NCBI GenBank assembly: GCA_963779095.1
Contig: CAVZWU010000016.1
Location: forward strand, 372,001 to 436,000
Source: Roseiarcus sp963779095
GTDB taxonomy: Bacteria; Pseudomonadota; Alphaproteobacteria; Rhizobiales; Beijerinckiaceae
Length of the DNA: 64,000 nt
Direction: 5' to 3'
A program made the position numbers and the translations under genes. Of the stretch, positions 25,588-34,200 are shown piece by piece. The notes under the pieces are model-generated. The model ran no database searches. It saw nothing but the letters and a program-made list of their open reading frames with translations, and had not been told where the DNA came from. Every line of letters begins with the position of its first letter. Position 1 is the stretch's first letter.

Positions 25588-28449
25588 CTAAGCTTTATCT
25601 TTGGCCGGCTCAGCTCTCCGCGACGATTCCGTAGCGCGCGCACAAGTCCCGTTGCTCGGCTCGATCGTCCTGCGAGCCGGACGTGTCGCAAGCCAGATCG
25701 CGCAGGCGAGCGGGAGGCCGAGGCCATGCGCGATAAGGCAGGGGTTTGAGATGCTGCGGCTGATTTCGACGGCGCGGTCGACGGCGGCTAGCCCCCGCCG
25801 GACGTCACCAGCCGCGGACAAAGCTTCGGCGTAGCCCGCGTTGAGATAAAAAAGCTCCAAAGGACCCACCCGGCCCTCCCGTTCGCCGTTCAGCCAAGCC
25901 TCCACGTCCCGCACGGCTCGGGCGCCTTCGCCAGCCCTGGCGCGCGCGCTCGCCAGCGTCCCGAGGATATGGGGCAGGATCACGTCGTAGCCGTTCCGCT
26001 CGATCAGTCCGACGGCGTATTCGAGACATGCGATTACCTCGGAATGACGTCCGAGCCTGATGATGTTTCGGCTCTTCGCGAGCAGCGCGAGGATCTCCGA
26101 ATAAGGCTCTCCCTGCGACTTCGCGACATCGAGGGCCTGTTCGGCCAGCATCAGGCCCTCGTCATAGCCGCCCGCCTCAGTCAGAAAGAAACACAGATAG
26201 CTTCGAACCATCGAGCCCGGGATGCCGGCGGCGCCGAGCCTTGCCGTCGCCAGCTCGCCGCTCAGCAAGGCGCAAAGCTCGCGTAGCAGGGCGATCGCGG
26301 AGTGGAGCGCGCCAAGGCCGTACAGCGAGCCCGCAAGATTGAACTTGGCGGCGAAGGTGAGCGGCAAACTGTTGAGTTCGGTCGCGATCGCGAGCGCTTG
26401 CTGCGCCTGCTCCCTCTCCTCCGCGTAGCGCGCCTCGAACCAGCCGACCAAACCCATGTGGCAGAGGGCTGCGCAGACTTTGCCTTTTCTGTCCTGCTTT
26501 CGGGCAAACTCCAGCGCCCGAGGAAGATAGATTGCGAGACTCCTGAACTCGCCGATCTGGGCCAGCGAGCCGAAGGCCATCAGAACGAAGTCGACGAACT
26601 TCGCTTCGGCCGGCTCTCCGACCCGCTCGATGCAGGTCATGGCCCGTTTGAACGTCAGGTAAAGCGAGCCGCTTGCCGATGTACGGCGAGCATTCAACGC
26701 CGCGAGCCACAAATATTCCAGCGCCCTTTCGTCGTCGTGCGCGCCTTCAGCATGATAAGCAAGGCGTTCGTAATGCCTGCCGACATCGGCGGTCGAGAGG
26801 ATCGCCTCCATCGCCGCGCGATGAATCTGCTGGCGTCGAGGGCCAGGCACCGTCTCGGCGCAGGCCTCGGCGACGATGGCGTGACGGAACCGAATCGAAT
26901 TGGCGACCAGCGGATGAACGATGCTCAGACGCTCGAGCTCCGAGCGCCGGCGCAGCAGCGTCGCTTTCTCGATTCCGAGGGTCCGGGACGCCAGGTCGAC
27001 ATCCACCTCCTCCCCCAGGATGCTGAGCGCCTGGGCAAACGTCTTGGCTTTGCCCGACAAATGATTCAGCCGGGCGTAAATCACCGACTGGACAGAGTCC
27101 GGCAGGGCGTTCTTTTTGTCTGTGTCTCCAATCGCTTCGGAAAGCGCGATCTGCTCGAGGACAAACGGCACGCCGTCAGCACGGTCCAGCACTTTCTCGA
27201 CCATGCTTGGTCTCGGCATGGCGCCAGCCCATAGCTTGTGGGCGAGCTCGACCATGGCTTGGCGCGGCAACGGCCCGAGATTGAGCACGGTGTCCGCAAG
27301 CGTCCAGGCCGACGCAGCAGCTTCCGGCCGGCCGGTGATCAGCAGCGACCGGCGCGGACCCGCCCTGGTCTTTGCGATCAGGCGAAGACAAAGGACGCTC
27401 TCGGGATCGAGCAGCTGCAGATCGTCGATGACGACGAGCGCGGGCGCGTCTTTTTTCGACGCATCCAATGTCTCGATGAGGTCCCGCGCAACCGTGCGCG
27501 TGGAGGACGCGCCGTCCGAATGCGCGTCGCCGCGCCCTTCGAGCATGACGGTCGCGGCGAACGGCTTCATTTCGCCCGCCCCGGTCTCCGAGAAGGCCCG
27601 AAGGATCTCGTCGTCAGACGACGCGGGCTTGAGCGACAGGGTTTGCAGGATAAGCGCTCTGATCGCCGAAAACGGCGTCGTGCGTCTCTGGTTGTCGCCG
27701 CTGAAGGTGAGGACGCCCATCCCCTTCAGACGCGCATCGTCAATGGCGGTCGAGGCGAGCCGGGTCTTGCCGATGCCTGGCTCGCCGATCAGCGCGACCG
27801 CGCCGCGCCGTTCGATCAGCGTCTCCTTAAGGATGCGCCTTTCCAGCTCCCGCCCAACGAACGGAAACCGATAGTCGCGAAAAACGCTTTCCCAGGTTTC
27901 GGTCGCCGGGGGCGCGGCAAGTTCATAGGCCTTCAGCCGGACGCCTTGCAGGGCGGCGACGTTGTCGCACGGCGACAATTGCAGGGAAGACCGGCAAAGA
28001 TTGACAGTTCTCGAGCTTAGCAGGATCCGATCGGGACGGGCGCTTTTTTGCAGCGCCGCCGCGAGATGCACGGCGCCGCCGACCGTGTTGATCCCGGCCC
28101 GCACGTCGCGCTTGGTCGAGCGCAAGCTCACAAGCCCGGTGTGCACACCCACCCGAAATTGCACGCACCGGCCTTCGATGTTGCATAGCTGGCTTGCGCG
28201 TGTCGCGGGGTCCTGAATTCGCCACGCCGCCTCGCAAGCCTTGTCGGCGTGATCTTCAAGCGAGTTCGGCCAGCCAAACACTGCAAGGCCCCCATCGCCC
28301 GCATAGCTTACCAGGATCCCGCCGGACTTTTCGACCGCGCGTCTGACATGGTCGAAGATGCGATCGACAAGCTCGTGTGCCTGATCCGGATCGATATCGG
28401 CGATAACGCCGGTCGGATCGACCGTGTCGACGGCGAGCACCGTCAACAT
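25588..28449 (-). CDS. Class III cyclase-AAA ATPase-TPR regulatory protein
   Basis: About 953 residues. Residues 1-165 form a class III nucleotide cyclase domain (MLTVLAVDTVD with the first metal Asp, YAGDGGLAVFGWP with the second, INTVGGAVHLAAAL near the end). About 195-480 is an AAA/STAND-type ATPase (Walker A GEPGIGKTRLA, Walker B-like ALVVIDDLQLLDP). The remainder is alpha-helical TPR-like repeats (for example AIATELNSLPLTFAAKFNLAG). Such proteins couple nucleotide-dependent switching to cAMP-type signalling. The start at 28449 matches the tandem copy upstream; the open frame to 28656 lies in the duplicated DNA. The ligand is unknown. Confidence 0.8.
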   Translation of the reverse strand: MLTVLAVDTVDPTGVIADIDPDQAHELVDRIFDHVRRAVEKSGGILVSYAGDGGLAVFGWPNSLEDHADKACEAAWRIQDPATRASQLCNIEGRCVQFRVGVHTGLVSLRSTKRDVRAGINTVGGAVHLAAALQKSARPDRILLSSRTVNLCRSSLQLSPCDNVAALQGVRLKAYELAAPPATETWESVFRDYRFPFVGRELERRILKETLIERRGAVALIGEPGIGKTRLASTAIDDARLKGMGVLTFSGDNQRRTTPFSAIRALILQTLSLKPASSDDEILRAFSETGAGEMKPFAATVMLEGRGDAHSDGASSTRTVARDLIETLDASKKDAPALVVIDDLQLLDPESVLCLRLIAKTRAGPRRSLLITGRPEAAASAWTLADTVLNLGPLPRQAMVELAHKLWAGAMPRPSMVEKVLDRADGVPFVLEQIALSEAIGDTDKKNALPDSVQSVIYARLNHLSGKAKTFAQALSILGEEVDVDLASRTLGIEKATLLRRRSELERLSIVHPLVANSIRFRHAIVAEACAETVPGPRRQQIHRAAMEAILSTADVGRHYERLAYHAEGAHDDERALEYLWLAALNARRTSASGSLYLTFKRAMTCIERVGEPAEAKFVDFVLMAFGSLAQIGEFRSLAIYLPRALEFARKQDRKGKVCAALCHMGLVGWFEARYAEEREQAQQALAIATELNSLPLTFAAKFNLAGSLYGLGALHSAIALLRELCALLSGELATARLGAAGIPGSMVRSYLCFFLTEAGGYDEGLMLAEQALDVAKSQGEPYSEILALLAKSRNIIRLGRHSEVIACLEYAVGLIERNGYDVILPHILGTLASARARAGEGARAVRDVEAWLNGEREGRVGPLELFYLNAGYAEALSAAGDVRRGLAAVDRAVEISRSISNPCLIAHGLGLPLACAIWLATRPARRTIEPSNGTCARATESSRRAEPAKDKA

Positions 28450-28477
28450 GCAACGTTCCGCGAAAACGGCTTGGTTT

Positions 28478-29212
28478 CCTGGAGGCGAACCGGGTCCTGC
28501 CGACGCCAGGCTCGCGAATTGACGCGACCGCTCCGCGCCCTTCAATCCGCGGGTCCTTGGCGTCGCGCCGTTCCCGTCCGCAGTCGACGGCCGGAAACCG
28601 ACCATCGCGGAAAGCGCTGTCCGGGATCTCCGGCGCCGGAGGCGCAGCGAGTTCATAGGCCTTTAGCCGGACTTTTTGCAGCGCGGGGACGCTGTCGTGC
28701 GGCGTCAATTGCAGCGGAGACCCGCAGAGTTTCACGGTTCGTGAGCTCAACAGGATCCGATCGGGACGGGCGCTTTTTTGCAGCGCCGCCGCGAGATGCA
28801 CGGCGCCGCCGACCGTGTTGATCCCCGCCCGCGCGTCGCGCTTAATCGAGCGCAGGCTGACAAGTCCGCTGTGAACGCCCACGCGAAACTGGATAGACCG
28901 GCCGTCGGCGCCGCGCAGCGGTTTTTCTCGGGCTGCGGGCTCCTGAATGCGCCATGCCGCCTCGCAGGCCCTGTCGGCATGGTCTTCAACCGCGTTCGGC
29001 CAGCCAAACACCGCGAGGCCGCCGTCGCCCGCATAGCTGACCAGCAGGCCGCCGGATTTTTCGACCGCGCGCTCAAGATGGTCGAAGATACGATCGAGAA
29101 GCTCGTGCGCCTGATCCGGGTCGACATGCGCGATGTGGCCGGTGGAATCAACCGTGTCGACGGCGAGCACCGTCAACATGGAGTGTTCCGCGAAACCAGC
29201 CGCGCTCTTCAT
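28478..29212 (-). pseudogene. Broken tandem duplicate of the cyclase-ATPase gene
   Basis: A second copy of the first 245 or so residues of the downstream gene, offset by about 730 bp. It has the same MLTVLAVDTVD start, VSYAGDGGLAVFGWP and INTVGGAVHLAAALQKSARP. It then decays: the ATPase Walker A appears as EPGVGRT, with the catalytic Lys replaced by Arg, and homology stops at about 28478 where the next copy begins. The frame runs on to 28256 in unrelated reading. Whether the lone cyclase domain is made and active is unknown. Confidence 0.75.
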
Positions 29213-29365
29213 CGCCCCCGCTCAGAAACTATCTCTGCGGCAGACCATTTCAATTTTACCAGAAGATGATGGTGGCGCGCCAGAGGAACGAAGTAATCTT
29301 CGGGCCGCGCCCGGGCTCTCGCCGCGGCGACCTTCGGCAAGTCGCGGCGCGGGGGGCCGGGCGAC

Positions 29366-29399
29366 AAAAAAAAAGCCTCCGGCCTTTTGGGCCGGCGGC
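29366..29399 (-). terminator. Rho-independent terminator behind the tRNA-fMet relic
   Basis: A stem of about 10 bp (29375-29384 with 29390-29399, one mismatch) followed on the minus strand by nine Ts (29366-29374). It stands 18 nt after the 3' end of the tRNA fragment, so it is likely the original terminator of that tRNA gene. Confidence 0.65.
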
Positions 29400-29416
29400 T
29401 CGACAGGTAACGCCGA

Positions 29417-29458
29417 TTGCGGAGGCAAGATTTGAACCTGCGGCCCTCAGGTTATGAG
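29417..29458 (-). pseudogene. 3' half of initiator tRNA-fMet (CAT)
   Basis: The 42 nt read CTCATAACCTGAGGGCCGCA, then a T-arm GGTTCAAATC and the acceptor strand CTCCGCAA. This matches an alphaproteobacterial tRNA-fMet from the anticodon to the discriminator. The 5' half is absent: the sequence before CTCATAACC is unrelated. This is the typical footprint left where a mobile element joined the 3' part of a tRNA gene. Confidence 0.7.
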
Positions 29459-29575
29459 TTCATTTTGAGACAGTTTTAGCCACGTACACACTACCGTTGA
29501 GCGTGTCTGTGGCTACGAGATCTCATTGATTCGCCTTTTTACTTCGCCACGGCTGTTAGCTCTAGCCCAACGCCC

Positions 29576-29859
29576 TCACTCGTCGTTCGACGCGTTTAGG
29601 TCTTCCCAGTCGATGTACTCCAACTCCAGGCCCTTGCGCAGCCGGACCCCCACGCCGCCACCATTCTCGGGGAGGAACGCGACGCCGGCGGCCTCGAGCG
29701 CCGTCCGCATCCTGTTGACCACTTCGTCCGGAATGTGGTCGGGCGCCCGGTCTCGAACCGCTCGACGATCGACAGCGGCACGCCAGCGGCCTCGGCGAGC
29801 TTGGCCGGCGGCCAGCCAATGAGGGCGCGCGCGGCTCTGACCTGGGCGGCTTCTATCAT
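29576..29859 (-). CDS. XRE-type helix-turn-helix regulator (one frameshift)
   Basis: Small DNA-binding protein. The HTH is clear (AAQVRAARALIGWPPAKLAE followed by AAGVPLSIVERFETG). A one-base deletion near 29745 shifts the frame. The continuation in the corrected frame (IPDEVVNRMRTALEAAGVAF, then GGGVGVRLRKGLELEYIDWE) is the usual C-terminal half of this common alphaproteobacterial family, with a stop at 29578-29576. Repaired length is about 94 residues. It starts 9 nt past the radical SAM gene's stop on the same strand. Confidence 0.72.
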
Positions 29860-29868
29860 CGCCCAGGA

Positions 29869-31710
29869 TTATTGCGCCGGCGTCGCGGACATGGCGACGG
29901 CTGCGGCGCGCGCCGAGTCGCGAATGCTGTCCCCGAGCGCCTTGCGCACGAGCGCCGCTTCGCCGCCGCTCGTGGCGTGATAGAGCGACAGCTGCTCGAA
30001 TTCGTCATCGCGCGGCGGCTCGATCGCGAGGTCGGTGTAAGTCGTCCGATCGGGCGCGGCCAGAACTTCGTTCAGAATCCGCCGTGTGTTGACGAAGAAT
30101 CGCCAGTACTTCCAGGCCTTGCTCACGACTTCGTAGCCGTAGCGCGGATAGAAGACGAAGGGCGATTCCAATGGCAGGCCGCGCCGGCGGTCGCGCCGCG
30201 ACTTGAGCCGAAACGCGCCGCCTTCCAGCGGATGGACGCCCTCGTGCTCGATCATGAGCTTGAACCACATGATGGTGCTCGCGATCTGCTTCGGCCGCCC
30301 ATTCGGGATCTGCGCCGCCCGCCGCAAGATCGTGCGGATGTGCTCGGGCGTATAGTAAGCGTTCCACGCCGCCCGATATGCGTCTTCCCATTCGGCGTCC
30401 GACATTTTCGCGTGATGGGAAACGCGATGATCGAGGTCGTACTTGTTGATGTCGGGGTCCATCCAGACCCCCTTGGCAAGCGACCTCTTATGATCCTCTG
30501 AGCCCGGCAGCGGCGTGAGGAAGAAGAACTCGAGGACGTCGAGCGGCAATTCGCGCTTGATGATCTCGACGTCGCGCAAGATCAATTCCTTCGTGTCAGC
30601 GGGAAAGCCGAGGATGTAGCCGGCGAAGGTCAACGCGCCATGCGCGCGCCACTTCTGCAGCATCACGCGATATTCGGTGATCTTGTTCTGGCGCTTCTTG
30701 GCGGCGATCAGATTGTCCGGATTGATGTTTTCAAGCCCGATAAACACACGCTTGACGCCGGCCCGCGTCGCCTTCTCGATGAAATTGGGGATCTTGTGGC
30801 AGAGCGTGTCGACCTGAATGGTGAACCCGACGTGGATATTGTCCTTCTTGAGCTCGATCACCCGGTCGAGCAAGATTTCCCAGTCGGTGTTGCGGGCGAA
30901 ATTATCATCGGTGATAAAGAACCGATCGACGCCCTGGGCATAGTTGGCGCGGATGATCTGTTCGAGGTCGTCCGGGGAGCGAAAGCGGCTCTTGCGTCCC
31001 TGGACGTTGATGATGGTGCAGAACGAACATTGATACGGACAGCCGCGGCCAAGATCGATGCTCGTATAGGTGCCGGAGGTGCGCTCGACATGCTTGCGCG
31101 GCAGAATCGGCGCGGGCTCGCCTTCGAGCGAAGGCAATTTGTCCATGAAATTGTAAAGCGGCTTCAACTCCCCCCGCCAGGCGTCGACAAGCACCTCATC
31201 CAGCCGATGCTCCTCCGCCTCGCCGGCGAATAAAGAAATCCCGAGCGCCTGCGCGTCGCGGATCTCACTAGGAAGCTCGGGGAGCATGGCGATGCAGCCC
31301 GAGACGTGGAAGCCGCCGAGGCAGACGGGAAAGCCCGCGGCGCGGAACTCGCGTGCGATGTCGACGGCGCGCGGAAACTGATTCGATTGTACGCCGACGA
31401 GGCCAACCAGCGCCCGGCCGCCCTTGCGCCGCAGCGTGCGAATAATGCGGCCGGGCACAACGCGGCGGTTGGTTTCGTCATAGGTGTCAAGTTCGATCGC
31501 CACGCCCGGTCCCAGAACCTCGCGTCGGCTGGCGTCATCGGCCAGGCTATTCATGCAGGCGAGCGTATTGGACGGCAGCGCGGAGCGAAACCATTGGATC
31601 GGATAACCGTCGTCGTCGTAATGGGTCGGCTTGATGAGGACAAAGGTGAATAACAAATCCGCCGCGCGCAAATCCGGATTGGCGCCGATGGATCTCGACC
31701 ACGCCCTCAT
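29869..31710 (-). CDS. B12-binding-domain radical SAM protein
   Basis: 613-residue enzyme. The N-terminal 150 residues resemble a cobalamin-binding Rossmann fold (GRALVGLVGVQSNQFPRAVD, GFPVCLGGFHVSG). The radical SAM core has the cluster motif in RGCPYQCSFC, followed by FRSPDDLEQIIRANY and FITDDNFARNTDW. The C-terminal 150 residues have no family I can name. Family members methylate or rearrange unactivated carbons, often in lipid or natural-product pathways; the substrate here is unknown. The frame is intact. Confidence 0.87.
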   Translation of the reverse strand: MRAWSRSIGANPDLRAADLLFTFVLIKPTHYDDDGYPIQWFRSALPSNTLACMNSLADDASRREVLGPGVAIELDTYDETNRRVVPGRIIRTLRRKGGRALVGLVGVQSNQFPRAVDIAREFRAAGFPVCLGGFHVSGCIAMLPELPSEIRDAQALGISLFAGEAEEHRLDEVLVDAWRGELKPLYNFMDKLPSLEGEPAPILPRKHVERTSGTYTSIDLGRGCPYQCSFCTIINVQGRKSRFRSPDDLEQIIRANYAQGVDRFFITDDNFARNTDWEILLDRVIELKKDNIHVGFTIQVDTLCHKIPNFIEKATRAGVKRVFIGLENINPDNLIAAKKRQNKITEYRVMLQKWRAHGALTFAGYILGFPADTKELILRDVEIIKRELPLDVLEFFFLTPLPGSEDHKRSLAKGVWMDPDINKYDLDHRVSHHAKMSDAEWEDAYRAAWNAYYTPEHIRTILRRAAQIPNGRPKQIASTIMWFKLMIEHEGVHPLEGGAFRLKSRRDRRRGLPLESPFVFYPRYGYEVVSKAWKYWRFFVNTRRILNEVLAAPDRTTYTDLAIEPPRDDEFEQLSLYHATSGGEAALVRKALGDSIRDSARAAAVAMSATPAQ

Positions 31711-31816
31711 TTATTGATTGCCCCCCAAAAGAATCCACCACCGCTAGCACGTGGCGCTTACTTGGGCAAATCGCCCGCGCCGGCCCGGGCGCCTCCGCCC
31801 GCGTCACCCCCGCGCG

Positions 31817-32030
31817 CGCCATTGGAGCGTCGAGAGCCTGCACCGGGTCCTTGATGTCATCTTCAAGGAAGATCGCTCCGCCTGCGGAGAGGCCATGGCG
31901 CTTGGCCCTGGTCCACCGACTTGCCTTTGAGGTGGTCCGAGCCGAAGCGACGACACGCCATCAAACCGCCCGAAAAACCGCAGCATGGAGCACAGACGCC
32001 CTCAAAGCCATCCTAAACCCACCTCGTTAA
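31817..32030 (+). pseudogene. ISAs1-family transposase C-terminal remnant
   Basis: The frame from 31817 reads HWSVESLHRVLDVIFKEDRS, the conserved block around the last catalytic Glu of ISAs1 (H-repeat) transposases. After a frame change it continues LALVHRLAFEVVRAEATT and ends AAWSTDALKAILNPPR before a TAA. Everything upstream is lost and no terminal repeats were found. Confidence 0.62.
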
Positions 32031-32061
32031 CCTAAACTCGTTGCCATGAAGCTAGATCGAC

Positions 32062-32162
32062 CTAGTGGTCAAAATCAAACGTAAAAGTCCGGGGCGCCTT
32101 CCGCAATTTCAAGGAGTTCTCCGGCTTGCAAGGGGTTCGAAGCGTTTGATTCTATCCACTAG
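32062..32162. repeat. 101-bp MITE-like element, copy 1
   Basis: Begins CTAGTGGTCAAAATCAAACG and ends with the inverted CGTTTGATTCTATCCACTAG, giving 20-bp terminal inverted repeats with 17 matches. An identical copy lies at 33927-34027 in the same orientation. It has no coding capacity of its own. The CTAG ends suggest target-site TA use as in IS630/Tc1-type transposition, which is an inference. Confidence 0.75.
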
Positions 32163-32218
32163 CTTGTCATCATTTGAACTTGTACTTTTGACCTGATATG
32201 GCGTCTCAAAGGATACAT

Positions 32219-33718
32219 ATGCCCACCAGGCCCCTCAAAAGAAATTTCGTCGTTAATCTTTTGTATCCCACGGTGCGGATCGCCGTCGCGTTCGTGACGA
32301 TCCCGATCTATCTGCGCCATGTGGGCGAGGCGCGCTATGGGATCATATCGATCGTATGGGTCCTCCTCGGATTATTCGGCTTTCTTGATCTTGGGCTCTC
32401 GCGCGCGGTCACCAACGCATTGGCGAAGCTACGCAACGCCCCTCAGAAGCAGCGCGCGCGCGTGCTTTTGACAACGCTCGGTCTCAACCTGGGCATTGGC
32501 CTCATCGGCGGCGTGGTCCTGTACATATCCGGGGGATTGTTGCTCCGGCATTTCATTTCAGTGCCGACTGCCCTGAGCGCCGAGGTCTCCGGGTCGCTGC
32601 CCTGGATCGCCTGTCTTCTGCCACTCACGCTTGTTTCGACCGCCGGCGCGGGCGCGCTGGAAAGCCGCGAACTCTTCCTGCTCGTGAATTTGATCCAGAT
32701 TGTCGCGATGACGCTGGCTCAAGTCGCGCCGATGCTTGTGGCTGTGTTCGTCAGTCCCTCGCTCAGGGTCGTTATTCCCACCGCCGTCGCGGCGCAGGCG
32801 TTTGGCGCGATCACCGTGCTGGTTTTCGTCATCCGTCTGGAGGGGCCGTTCTCGCTTCGCGGCATGGATTGGGGCGAGGCGCGCAAATTGCTTGGCTATG
32901 GCGGGTGGATGTTCGCCACAAATGTGATCAATCCCGCGCTGGCCTCGGCTGATCAATTCATTATCGGATCAGTGATGGGCGTGGCCTCGGTCGCGCATTA
33001 TGCCGTGCCGATGAACCTTGTCTTAAGGAGCGGAGCAATCCCGGCAGCGGTCGGGCGCACGTTCTTTCCGCGCATGTCGAGCCTCTCCGGCGGCGCCGCT
33101 TTCGCGCTCGGCGCGCGCGCGCTTTCCTCAATGGCGTACGGCTTTGCCGCCGTTTGCGCTCCCGCGATCGTCCTCTCGCCGATCTTCTTTCGGTATTGGA
33201 TCAGCCCCGATTTCGCGAGGGTCTCGGCGCCCGTGGCGCAAATCCTTTTTCCGGGCATGTGGATGGCCGGGCTGTCCCTCGTCGGTTTCACGCTCCTGCA
33301 AAGCCAGGGTAGGGCGGACCTGACAGGGAAACTGAGTATGATCGAATTTCTGCCGTTTATGGGCCTTCTCTGGGCTTTGACCGTGACCTTCGGGATCGTC
33401 GGGGCGGCTGGCGCCTGGAGCTTACGCTGCACGGCGGACGCCTTGGCGATTTTCTGGGCCTCTGGAATGAGAAGGAAGGACCTTCTTCCGCTGCTGCCCC
33501 CGGCCGCGCTCTTGGTCGCCACCCTGGTTGTTGCCCGGTTTTTCCTTGGCTCCAACATTCTCGTGGACTTGCTCGGCGCAGGCTTCGCGGCTTCAGCGGC
33601 GATCGCGCTGAGCCTCGTCTTCTCGGAGGATTGGCGTGCGTTCATGCGGTCGCTGGTGAACCGAGCGCGCCTTTTCGCCGCCAGTTTGACCACAAAGGCG
33701 TTCCGATCTGGCGGCTGA
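32219..33718 (+). CDS. Polysaccharide flippase (Wzx-like, MOP superfamily)
   Basis: 499-residue membrane protein with about 12 to 14 hydrophobic helices, of the oligosaccharide flippase family that moves undecaprenyl-linked sugar units across the inner membrane. The N-terminus NFVVNLLYPTVRIAVAFVTI followed by PIYLRHVGEARYGI is typical. The start at 32219 is preferred over 32198 because AAGGA sits 5 nt before it. It lies between the two identical 101-bp repeats and upstream of a glycosyltransferase and a methyltransferase, consistent with a surface-glycan locus. Confidence 0.82.
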   Translation: MPTRPLKRNFVVNLLYPTVRIAVAFVTIPIYLRHVGEARYGIISIVWVLLGLFGFLDLGLSRAVTNALAKLRNAPQKQRARVLLTTLGLNLGIGLIGGVVLYISGGLLLRHFISVPTALSAEVSGSLPWIACLLPLTLVSTAGAGALESRELFLLVNLIQIVAMTLAQVAPMLVAVFVSPSLRVVIPTAVAAQAFGAITVLVFVIRLEGPFSLRGMDWGEARKLLGYGGWMFATNVINPALASADQFIIGSVMGVASVAHYAVPMNLVLRSGAIPAAVGRTFFPRMSSLSGGAAFALGARALSSMAYGFAAVCAPAIVLSPIFFRYWISPDFARVSAPVAQILFPGMWMAGLSLVGFTLLQSQGRADLTGKLSMIEFLPFMGLLWALTVTFGIVGAAGAWSLRCTADALAIFWASGMRRKDLLPLLPPAALLVATLVVARFFLGSNILVDLLGAGFAASAAIALSLVFSEDWRAFMRSLVNRARLFAASLTTKAFRSGG

Positions 33719-33926
33719 CAGGGAAACTGGCCCGATCAAACGGCGCCTGGGCGCACCGGCGCATGAACCATCCCTGCCGCCGCCCGTCTGCAAGGTGCCC
33801 CGCCGCAGCTAACTTGGCCTCGCGGCCAGGCGAGGCGCGAAAATTCAGGGTGAACCGGAAGGCGCCTGGAAGGCGCCTCCCATCGCTTGCCTTTCGTAGG
33901 TCGCATAGACATAATCCGGGCTCCCC

Positions 33927-34027
33927 CTAGTGGTCAAAATCAAACGTAAAAGTCCGGGGCGCCTTCCGCAATTTCAAGGAGTTCTCCGGCTTGCAAGGGG
34001 TTCGAAGCGTTTGATTCTATCCACTAG
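33927..34027. repeat. 101-bp MITE-like element, copy 2
   Basis: Base-for-base identical with 32062-32162 by eye, including both 20-bp inverted ends. It lies between the flippase and the glycosyltransferase. The rest of the 33719-34200 gap holds no gene I can support; a frame starting in this repeat (33930-34181) shows no homology. Confidence 0.75.
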
Positions 34028-34200
34028 AAAGATCGGGCGGTCAGAAGTCTTGGTTAAAGAAAGGTTGAGCTCGATTATCCGACGCTTCGATGCAAAGTGT
34101 TTCAAAGGGCGACGCGTCGCCACGAGCCGCCCGGTAAAAATCTCTACCTACGCTTCGTGCGGGTTCTCCGATAGAAGGTAGGACGAGCCGGAGGTATTGG

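Noticed and set aside
28256..28478. Extra C-terminal domain of the upstream cyclase copy
   Set aside because: It is Arg-rich out-of-frame reading of the next copy's start, not a domain.
33930..34181. 83-residue ORF starting in the second MITE
   Set aside because: It begins inside the repeat, shows no homology, and the same repeat copy at 32062 does not continue it.
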